A DNA stretch of 64,000 bases from Paracentrotus lividus (Eukaryota; Echinodermata; Echinoidea; Camarodonta; Echinidae), in the NCBI GenBank assembly GCA_940671915.1, contig CALNVZ010003435.1, forward strand, positions 15,215,521-15,279,520, given 5' to 3'. Below are positions 23,100-35,000 of this stretch, in pieces. The translations under genes were made by a program, and so were the position numbers. Below the pieces are notes generated by a model that saw only the letters and a list, made by a program, of their open reading frames with translations, did no database searches and was not told the DNA's origin. Position 1 is the first letter of the stretch, and each line of letters begins with the position of its first letter.

Positions 23100-26000
23100 C
23101 CCATTATTTATAATGCGCTTTTCCCATATTGGCTCAAAGCACTTTACAGTATATTATTGATTTGAAATGACAATAATAATGGATAAAAATAGATAATTTA
23201 TAAAGCACTGAATAAAATATTGGAGTGCTGCCGCTTACAATTTAAAAATGAAATGAGTACATGTACGTTTATTTGAAACAAGAATAAATATTGAATTCAT
23301 AAAGCATTGAAATGAAATTAGGGTGCTTAGACCTGATTCACCAAGGTTTCGTCCATTGTTGGGTGTACGTGGTTGGTTTTATAGTAAACGTAATGTAATA
23401 TCATGTTCTCTACAACAACAAAAAAAAAAAATTTTAAATGGCAATACACTACACACCATGTACTTTTCAATTAATTATCTAATGGTTTTTTGTTTTGTTG
23501 TGTTTTTTTAATTTATACGTTGTGTCCCAAAAAAAGCAGAACCCGAATGGGTAGTCAGTTTTTTCTGTGAAAGCAGGTAATTAATGAAATTTTAAGTGCA
23601 GCATTTTAATGTTCAACCTTTCCTCTTTCATTTGGCATCAAATACGTTAAAAAAAAATCACACATATATTATGTCAGGTAGAAGAGTTTAAAAATTAAAC
23701 GGGAATCCAACCCAAGGAGAGAATCAACCTTACAGGAAAGAGGAATATGAGAGGAGCAATCTAAAAAAAGTTTCATCTAAATCGGTTATAAAATAAGAGA
23801 GTTTTGGGAGTTTGAAAAGTCTAGTTGTTCCTTCTATGGGGATCCTCAAATTGGCATCATCGGTTTCAAAATGGCCGATCTTATGGACAACTCTCCATTC
23901 GTTTTGTACACAAATTTTCAGATTTCCCCATTTTCTTTCGAAATATATCTTACCTCCTTCTGAGCTCAACATATGTTGTGTGAAATATATTTTCCCATGA
24001 CATATTTTGAGCTCAAAAGTAAAGAAGACAAATTTCGAAAGAAAATGGGGAAAATCTGAAAATTTGTGTACAAAACGAATTTTCAGATTTCCCCATTTTC
24101 TTTCGAAATATATCTTACCTCCTTCTGAGCTCAACACATGTTGTGTGAAATATATTTTCCCATGACATATTTTGAGCTCAAAAGTAAAGAAGTCATATTT
24201 CGAAAGAAAATGGGGAAAATCTGAAAATTTGTGTACAAAACGAATGGAGAGTTGTCTGTAAGATCGGCCATTTTGAAGCCGATGATGCCAATTTGAGGAT
24301 CCCCAAAGAAGGAACAACTAGACTTTTCAAACTTCCATAACTCTCTTATTTTATAACCGATTTTGATGAAACGTTTTTTAGATTGCTCCTCTCATTTTCC
24401 TCTTTCCTGTAAGGGGCGATTCCACACTAGAACTTGAAAAAATGCCAAAATTAAAATGTTCTTTCAACTAATCATAAGTAGTGTAATATTTTACTCTGAT
24501 ACCTAAACTTCATGGAAATTACAATTTTTTTTCCAAAGTGAAGTCAGAAATGGATTTTTTGGGGAAAACAGTGAAATTTTCAATTTTCATAAATCTTACT
24601 GATTAACAGGTCGAAAACAAAAACTGCTGCAAACCACTATAGAAAGAGCCCAAGAATATTAAAAGTAGCTACAAGTCAGTGGATTAATGTATCATGGATG
24701 GCTCCAAATAATTTTTAAAACATTTTTATGATGCTTAATGGGGTGAGTAATGATTATTCCGAACCTGTTTTTGGCAATGTCCCGTACGACACATGGAAAT
24801 ACAAAAGTTTTGACCACCTTTTGATTTCGATATGCAATCTTGCTATTCAGTTTCTCTATCTTTGACCCAGGGTAATCAATTGATCCTATTAGGATATAAA
24901 TCCGCCCTTCATTTTTCAATAAATGGCATTTTAAAGTTGTCCCGTACGACACACAATGTGTCGTACGGGACATGTCCCGTACGCCACAACCATATATATT
25001 GCACTTCATTGGGGTGTTTTGATTACTACAAAGTCCACAACTCTATAAGTAGGTTTATTTGAATTGAAACACATTGAAGTGACATTAATTGAAATTGAAT
25101 AGGCCTTTGTTATCTCTAGTGAACATGAAATATGTGATTCCCACCATTTTAACTGACTTCAAATACATGTACATGTATTCCATTGTGAAGGCCTTCAGCT
25201 GTACTGGTGATTTTCACTGGTCAAAGCTTTTAGAGACAGGGTGCTAATTGATGTTTACCTTTTTTTTCTTCTTCATACCACCCCTTTCTGTTCTTGGTAT
25301 AAATTATGGAAAAGTCCACCCTTATTTCAAGTTGGTTCATGAAATACAATAAAGTTTGGCAGAGTTAGAAACTTTTCTTCTCAAAAGAAAAGAACGAAAA
25401 AAAAAAAAAAACATTTTCTGGAATGGGCAGGAACTTTAGTACTTTCCTTTTACCATTTATTAATTATGATAGACAATATAATTCTCACATGTGTCTTAAG
25501 AGATATTGGACTGTATATGAAGTGATCTGGATTCTTGCCAAACTTTTTTTATTTTTAATTTTATATAATTAATATTATCATTTATTTTCAATTATCTGTA
25601 TCAGCCTATGGGGGGGGGGTATAGGCAAATTGTTACACTTCTATTTTGCTCATTTCTGAAGAAATGAAAATAAATAACCTACCAAAACCAATATTAGTAC
25701 AGAGGTTATATATCAAGGAATCCTATGGACGACAAGAAAAATCACCAAAATGCCTAATTAGCATAATTTATGCAAATTAGCCCTTTTTTGCAAAACAAAA
25801 CATCTCAAGAATCGATTGTCTGTTACTCGTTACACCTTGCATACTTATTGGTGAAATATGTCTCTGGGGAATGCATGGATTAGAATTTTAAATTAAGTTT
25901 TAGTTTAGTGGTAATAATGTCATGAATATATAATTAGCTAAAAAACAATAAATACTAAAGTAAAAATTAATTAAAAAAAAGAGAATTTTTTCGAAATTCA

Positions 26001-29000
26001 AATCCATACATTCCCCAGATATTATGTTTGGAGAACATCTGTGCAAAAAAAAAAAAAAAAAAAAAAAATGGAGTAATTTGTGTGTAAGGTATTCAGTAGA
26101 TTTTGTTTTGGGCAAAAAGGGCTAATTTGCATAAAATTGCAGAAAAAAGTGACAAGTAATGATAATACCAATAACTATAATGTTATCATCATCACTTGTC
26201 ACTTGCCATTCCACTTTTCAAGTTTAGGTATGCATCCCCTTCACTTCATTCCCCTGCCTTTATTCCTTTTCATATTTTGCGCCCTTAAAGTGCCCCTGGG
26301 TCACCTGCCCCCCCCCCCCCCCGATACGCCACTGATTGTCCTGCAAGCCTTGTTGCGGATACACAAGAGAAATTTGGGAGTAATGCTTGTTTTTGATTTA
26401 CATAAAGTCCAATGTTATACAGGCTGGCCCGTATGACACATCAATAGTGTCCCGTACGACACACTATATTATTCATGATATATTGACACAAACTATTCAA
26501 GAATAGTGCTTTCTAACATGATAACTGCCCTTTAGTTTCATAGGATTATCATTATTATCAGACAAATTAATTGATTTAAGAAGGAATCAAGACAAAAATA
26601 AGAAAGTATAGCCCTCATTCAGAGTTGTCCCGTACGACACATTTTGCATGTCCCGTACGCCACAATGTTCTTGAAAACTATAATTTGCTTTATTTATTCG
26701 TTAATGCTTATTTTGCAAAAAAAAAATTATATTTCTGTTCTTTGGTAACTGAAGATCAAATTTAGTTCAGTTTTGATTAAATTTCCTGTGCAACTCACAG
26801 ACTTTTGGACACAACTTAAGGCTTCCAAACAAGTCACTTTTCTGCGTCCCGTACGACACATTACTATTTCAATCTCTAGTTTACAGGATTTGTATTCAAG
26901 TCAAATCAAGTCTTGGTTCTTTTACCATTCTGGTAGTACTTGAGAATGACCATCAGTTATTGGAATATTTTTTGTTTTTATTGTCGAAAAGCTGTCAAAT
27001 GTTCTCTAAATGTCCCGTACGACACGTATGGAATCGCCCTAAAGGTTGATTCTCTCCTTGGGTTCGATTCCCCTTTAATCATGATGGCAAATTTCAGTTT
27101 GCACAGAATGAGTGGAAGGGAACCAACAGCCTTGCCTAAGAAAGGATGAAGCATTTCTTTTATATTCTTTAGTTTCAGTTTCCATTTCACCAAATCTCTC
27201 AAGCATGAGTTTTCCTCGTCGTGGATTCCCAGTGCGTTTCATATTAATTTTATCTGTGCAGATTGATTTTGACCACTAATTTCCAAACTCTTATTGCTTA
27301 TCCATGTGTGGCTCTTTTGTATTTTATTTGGTGTCAAAGAAAGAAAAGCAATTGAACTTTTATTTGGTACATTTTTATATTTCATTATTTGCTTGCATTC
27401 ATAAAAAGTGACTGGCCATTTGGGTTCTGCTTTATTGGGACACCCTGTATAAGATAATGATATTCTCATCGTAAATAAGTAATAAAGTTTTCTATTGTAT
27501 TTTCAATTAGTCAATTATATCTGTAACATGGCCTGTTTTACTTGTTCTTATTCAATTTCCAGCATTGCCTATCATGGAGCAGGTTTCTAGCATCTCAACG
27601 TTCCCTCTTTCCACGAGAGATTTCTCCTCAGCTGCTGAAATGGGCGCCATAGTAACAGAGGGAGACCTAGAGTTCTATGCAGGTTAGCAAGTCATCAAAC
27701 TGATGAGATTTATTAACCCATTGACTACCCAATTCTTTCTTTCCCATAGGATTAATACAGGGACAACCTGTGGGTGTTTCACAAAGAGTTAAGTAGACTT
27801 AAAAATTGTTAGTTTCGTGCGTTATATTATGCATCACATCAGTGGATTGTCTATGCTCAGGGGATGCACGCCATTGTGAAATATATAATTAAATTGCACA
27901 TCACAAAACAGGATGCGCGTAGAAGTTAAGTGCGACTTTAAGTCTACTTAACTCTTTGTGAAACACCCCCCCTGGTATCTGTAGACAATGGATAAAAAGG
28001 TGAAAGCAAAGAAGATACCGAAAGTTCAATTAATTTTCTAAATGTGTCCTGAATTATAATAAGGGTAATGACAAAAATGGTGCTGACAACTTATTTTGAT
28101 GATGGATAATCTAACACAACACAAAAAGAAATTTCCCCTATTTCAGTTATCAATAATTTTTGAAACAGGAGGATATTTAAAAATCTAAATATATATCCAT
28201 GTAGGGAATTTAATTAGCTACCATCGGACCGAATTTTAGGAAAAATCTTTAAGTCATGCTTCAGTGATTAATGGTTGAATGCAAAAATGTCATTTTTTGA
28301 AGTTCACAAGCCTAAAATCACAACTTTGATTCAATGGAATCTGACCCATTTTCAGATTTTAAACAATTTACACGTCAGAGTGTATGCAAAAGGTGCTTCC
28401 AACATACGGAAACAAATTTGCGTCCAAATTCACGGTTGAGTGAGCATGCAGCAAAATTGCCCAAACTGCGAATTTTACTTCTTTGCCATGGTATAATCGA
28501 TGAAATGTGAGGGAATTCCTGTTTTGGAAGTGTATGCAACCATATCCATCCATCACGGTTGAATGAACCCATCAATCAACCAACTTAAAAATAGGCCATT
28601 TTAGAATTACAAAGAGTCATTGTAGTAATTTTATGCACTAGAAAGCATCTAAATAACATTTTGGGGTTTTATTTATATTCTTTGAGCACGTGTCATATAT
28701 CCTATGGCATTTTTTAAAAATTCATGCTTCAGTGAGCACGTGAGACTGGAAAAGCCCTTTTCTCACATACGGACTAAAATTCAAATTCTTACTTTGATTG
28801 AATATAACAATTCTTGTTGGGGAGTACATTTGATTTTATTTTAACAAAAATCCCGATGTTTCACGCTCAGTGGGCACAAGATACAAGACAATCATGAAAA
28901 TGAGAAGAAAGTTTGGGGCTTCGTCATGGTTCAGTGACTTTTCAAATACGTAATTTGGATCAAGATCATGTTAGTTGGAGATCAGTTGAAGCTGTGTGCC

Positions 29001-32000
29001 AAGTTTCGTGACATGACTCACGGTCAAATTAACTATAATCATCGATGAAATTGGCTGAATTTCACGTTTTCGGGTATTATTAATTTCCTCCTCCATTGAC
29101 TTTATGTACAGAGGTTAAACAAAAGTTTAACAAAAGTGAAATTTGGCATATTTTAATTGTCATTTTTTATCCATTTGACTGTGAATTATTGTATGAAACT
29201 TTGCACAAAGCTTCAACTGGTCTCTAACTAACGTGATCGTTACTCAAATTACGTATTCGAAAAGGCACTGAACCATGACGAAGCCCAAACTTTCTTCTTA
29301 TTTTCATGATTTTCTTGTTATCTTGTGCCCACTGAGGCGTGAAACATCAGGATTTTTATGAAAATAAAATCAAACGTACTCCCAACAAGAATTGTTATAT
29401 TCAATTAAACTAAGAATTTGAATTTTAGTCTGTACTTGAGAAAAGGGCTTTTCCAGTCTCACGTGCTCACTGAAGCATGATTTTTTAAATAAATACCATA
29501 GGATCATTGACATGTGCCCAAAGAATATAAATAAAAAATTTAAAAATGTTATTGAGATGGTTTCTAGTGCATAAAATAACTACAATGGCTCTTCGTAATT
29601 CTAAATGCCTATTTTTTGGTTGATATCGATGGGTCATTCAACCGTGAATGATGGATGATATTGGTTGCATACACTTCCAAAACAGGAATTCCCTCACATT
29701 TGATCGATTTTACCATGGCAAAGAAGTAAAAATCGCAGTTTGGGCAATTTTTGCTGCATGCTCACTCAACCGTGAAATTTGACGCAAATTTCGTTCCGTA
29801 TGTTGGGAAGCACGTTTTGCATACATTCTGACATGTAAATTGTTTAAAATCTGAAAATGGGTCCGATATCATTGAATCAAATTGTGATTTTAGGCTTGTG
29901 AACTTCAAAAAAATGACATTTTTGCATTCAACCATTAATGACTGAAGCATGACTTGATGATTTTCCTAAAAATCGGTCCTATGGTAGCTAATTAAATTCC
30001 CTACATGGACATATAATTAGATTTTTAAAATTCCTCCTGGTTTTAAAAATTATTGATATCTGAAATAGGGGGAACTTTCTTTTTGTTTTGTGTTTATTTT
30101 TAAATATAAGAAAGGTGTAAGTATTGCTGAATATTTATTTATCTTCTGGATGTTCAAAAATATATTTGTGTCAACATGAAGGTGATAATGATGAGAATTA
30201 AGATGAGACAATAATGACAATATTGATGATGGATAATAATGATAGTGATGAGTTGATGATTTGTTTATGACTCTTGGTGTTGGATCCACAGGTGGTTGCC
30301 ATTAATTAATATCTTTTACTTAACCAGTGTACTTTGGTTCCAAATTACAGACCAGAAATGTACATGTATGTAACACGTACATGTGAATCAATGGGATTTC
30401 AGAAAAAAAATAGTTCAATTTCCCCTTTTCAAAGTTTATAATTTTTTTTTTATATATTGGTTAGCAGTATGGTAGACCCCAAATGCCCATTCAACCATCA
30501 GAATAAGGATTTATGAGTAAAGCTTTTTAAAAATTCATACTTGCATTGTCTGCAGGTTTGGAGTTTGACACAAACAAGGATGCAACAGATATGGTAATGA
30601 AGTACGCCATCTGCGTACCCCATGATATTGCTGCATTCGGATCTTGGTTAATTTATTATATGCCATACATATAGTACAGTAAATTGTTATGATAGAGTGT
30701 CCACTATTTTTCATTATCTGCAGCTGTGGAGTTTGATATGAATGAAGATGCCACTGAGATACAGATATTAATGAAGTTCCCCAATCGCCTTCTCCATAAT
30801 ATTTCCGTATTCTGATCCTGGATAATATATTATGTGTCATACATGTACATATAATACAGTATATTTTATGATAGAGTGTCCACTATTTTTCGTTATCTGC
30901 AGCTGTGGGAGTTTGACATGGCCGAAAAGCACTGAGATACCGATGGTGATGAAGTACACCATCCGCCTACCCCATGATATTGCTTCTTTTGGATCTTGGT
31001 TCACTGAACTCAACATCTTCCCCTGGCTAGGACTTGGCCCATCTACAATTAAGTAAATACCTCCTTTTATTTGTGTTATATTTTCAGTTCTACAGCTTAA
31101 AGGGATTTAGTAACTTCCGAAAACAAGTGCAAAAGAGTCAAAATGAATAGAATTCTATTGCTCTTGCCTAATACAAACTACTGCAAGTTTCAGATAAAAT
31201 GGAAGTCATTTACTATCTTAAAACAATGCAATTTCAAATGCGGCTTAGGATACGGCTGAGCATGATTAATTTATACCGCTCCGTTGCCAGCTTAGCCGCC
31301 GGTAGGCACGGGGACTTGACAACAGGAAATTTGGTGAAAACCATGTGCTTTGAAACGCACGCGGTTTTGTAAAGCGCCAATGAACGGGTATAAAATTTGA
31401 GTATAAAATCGTAGATATCTCAAAAGTAAAGCAAGCAAGTAGACTGCAATTTTTAAGGAATACCATACTGACCTATGTGTTCATAATCATGATGGCAAAA
31501 TGAGCTAAACCAATAAATTGCAATTTGAATATCATTCAATGTTACTGCACCCTTTAAGCACATAGGGATTGAAAAGTGATTTGTGCGACATAAAAATGGT
31601 AGTATTGTTGTTATTTAAAATATTGTATCATAATAAGTTTTTGATGAACTTATCACTGTGTTGATCTTTTTTTTTCAGATAAAGTCAAACATAACATGCC
31701 TATTGTTGTTAAATTCCTGTTGCCCCAAGATAATTTATTTTTTGTTTTATTATCATATTTTACATTAATAATTTAGTCCCCTTTCATTTACTCTAATGAT
31801 TTTGTGTCTTTCCAACGACAATGAAATGGTGACAGCTTTCATCACTTCAGCCTATTAAGAATTCAATATGTTGGTCTGTGTTTGGATCTGGCAACCCGTT
31901 TTTAAGCTAACAAAAAAAAGAGTGTTTTTACCTGAAATATGATTCCTACTTTCTATTTAAAAAATGAATTATTCCAATTTCTACTCCAAAACTCTTTGAA

Positions 32001-35000
32001 AATCAGAGGATGTGATAGTCTTGATAGTCTTAGACCTGTGTATCTTGCAAAAAAATGTTACTTAAAATAAAGAATATGTCTCGGGGAGGGGGGGGAATAG
32101 GTGAGGGGGTGACTTAATTTGTGTTTCAGTGTGAAGACATCTAAATATATAAGCCTTGAATAATACTTAGTACTCATGATTGAAAAATGATTGCTTTTCT
32201 ATTTTGTCTTACAGCAACTACAAGAAGCGATTACACTGATCCAAAACATTATTGATCGTGTGGTGGTAGCGTTCAAGCTATGGCGTATACTTCTAATCCT
32301 GTAGATTTTGCTACTGCAAGAGATATAGAATATGCATGCAAGTATGTTGTTTATTAATACCTCTCATTTACCTGAATATACTTGTCCATGCAATATCGTA
32401 TTATTTAAATGTAATCTACAGTCTTGGTGTATGGATGAATTTTACCTAGAAATTGTACTCAATATGGTTTTAATTCTTGAATTGTCATGTTTGTTTTGAG
32501 ATCTATGAAAGTGAGAACATTGTGATTTATACTGTAAGTGCTTTGGTCTTAACAGGTAAAGCGCTTTATAAGAAACTGGTATTCGTCATCATTGTTATTA
32601 TAATAGCTTATGTTAGGCAATACGTATTCTGCGATGTAAATTAAAAAAATTAAGATTTTAAGATATTTTTTACAAGTTATTTTAATATACATGTACATGT
32701 ACTTTAATCTAGTTTATCTTTAATAAATCAAAATCAATTATTAAATTCACCTATTCAAAACTATAAGGCAGTGTAACCAGAACTTTATATTGTAGATGCA
32801 GAGGGGATATTACTTATATTAATTTTGACATTGTATATTTTCTGAAAAAATAAAATCCAGCTAGATATAGTGATGTGTTATACACCCCTTTCTCTCTCTC
32901 TTCTCTCTCAAGCAATTTCCCTATCCAGCGTACACTGATGATCCTTTCCTTATTAGGATTGAGTCTTTAATGCCCCTTCTCCTGTTCCTGAGTTTCATCT
33001 ATGGTGCTGGCTCCATTACAAGGGTATGTCATTCATCTATCCCTTATAACAAAACAAACAATATTATCAATAGCAAATTTAGAGTAACCAATCAGGATCA
33101 TTGTTTAAAGTGGTCTGGTGTAAAAGTCTCACTCTAAACCAACCAGAATGGTTTTTGAAATTTGCTATTAGAGTGTAATCATAATTATGTATGTTACATG
33201 GCAAAGTGTATGCTTATATGTTTTTGAGAACCAGGGCTTCTGTACAACAAAGTCTGCTACTCAATCACAAAGTAGAATAGCCAATTAACATCTATAATGA
33301 TAATTAAATAAAGCATTTGCAATGCGCCATCTTTCTAGTAAACATTCAGAAGGTGCAGACGGAAAAGGGAAAGAATGAATCGGAAACTTAGGGAGAAGGA
33401 TGCAAAAGGTATATATATTCTAACATAAATAAACAGTCAGACAATCATTGTTGCATACGCTTTTTTGTTCAAAAGGTCTGATCAGCAAACAAAATACAAC
33501 TATTTTCAAATTTGCAATTGATAGGAACATTTGTGGCCCTGCAAGGCATTAACTCCTGCAGTGCATCATTTTCTAAATGAATCTCAATGATCATGTAATC
33601 CTCCCCCACAAGTGTCACCCAATTGCAATTTATCTTTCATGCCCACATCATTTTTACCCCCCCCCCCCAAAAAAAAAAGAAAAAAAGTGTGAATGAGAGA
33701 TTGAGGAAAAATGATATATAATAAAAAAGATGAGTACGGTATTTGAACTCTATGATCAGTAAATTACAAAGGAAATATTCATTTTTGCAATGGGATCAAC
33801 TTGTATGATCAGACACATTTTGAATATTGTTTCTCCTCATTTTAACGATAGACAAATCTTATTTTTCTCTTTTAGAATCATTGTTTTGTGACTTTAAATT
33901 CTTTTAAATTTCATTTTCTAAATTCCAAGTTTATTTGCTATTGACCCTAGGAACTGACGTTTGAGAAAGAATGTCGCCTGAAGGAGAGTATGAAGATGAT
34001 GGGCCTTGCTAACTGGATGCACTGGACGGCTTGGTTTATCAAGTATCTAGTTTATCTGATCATCCCAACCCTTCTTATCCTCATCATAGTTGTGGTGAGT
34101 TTGTGTGTGGTTACTTGAGCCCTGTTATACATTATTGGTAATGCCGTGGTCACAACACGTTTTTAGTGCAATGTGGAACTATCTACGTCAGTGTGACTAT
34201 TCATTTTGCACTTACGAAGTGTTGTGTTCACTGCATGAGCATTTTCCCCATGACCAGGTTAAGATTAAGTTCAACATTTTTTTCTTGTTGAAAATACAAA
34301 TTTGTTTGAAATACAGTGCACATTCTTTGAATGTGAAATGTGGACTTTCATTCCTGAAGAAATGCTCAATAGTTTCTTCTCGTATAAAGTCTTTATGAAA
34401 ATATTTAGGTAATATTTCATTAATTTTTGACAAATGCCAAATGTCAGTTTACTATTTATTATGATGTGCATATATTATTACGTCATGTATATGAACTCAT
34501 CTCATGCAGGTTGGCAACATCTTTCCCAACTCTGGCGTGGGTATCCTCCTGCTCTACTTTGTCCTGTGGATGATAGCAACCATTGCCTGGAGTTTCCTCA
34601 TCTCTTGTTTCTTCTCCCGAGCTCGTCTAGGTCTCATCTTTGGCATGGTGCTCTGGTTCCTCAACTACCTGCCCATGTTCTTCCTTGACTTCAAGTCTTC
34701 ATCTGAGTAAGAAAATTTGTTATTATATGCGGTTCTAGGACAACTACCCCCTGGACAATTACCCCCTGGACAACTACCCCCCATAAATACTCTATTACCT
34801 AACTCTACACCTAACCCTAACCCTATTTCTTGGGGGTAGTTGTCCTAGGGGGGTAATTGTCTGGGGGGTAGTTGTCCTGATACGATTCAATGCATGTAAA
34901 AAAAGATCGCGGCCCTGTAACACAAAAGTTTTTGATCAATTGCAAATTTGAAAGAACAATTCTAATTGGTTAATGGTCAGTCTTTGGAAGAAGAGTGCAT

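Noticed and set aside
23730-24317. 195-residue minus-strand ORF, the longest uninterrupted ORF in the window
   Set aside because: It lies entirely inside a near-perfect palindrome with internal tandem units, and its protein repeats itself only because the DNA does. No family resemblance, no splice context.
34801-34830. Interstitial telomere / chromosome fusion scar
   Set aside because: Only two CCCTAA units, located in the loop of a short hairpin element.
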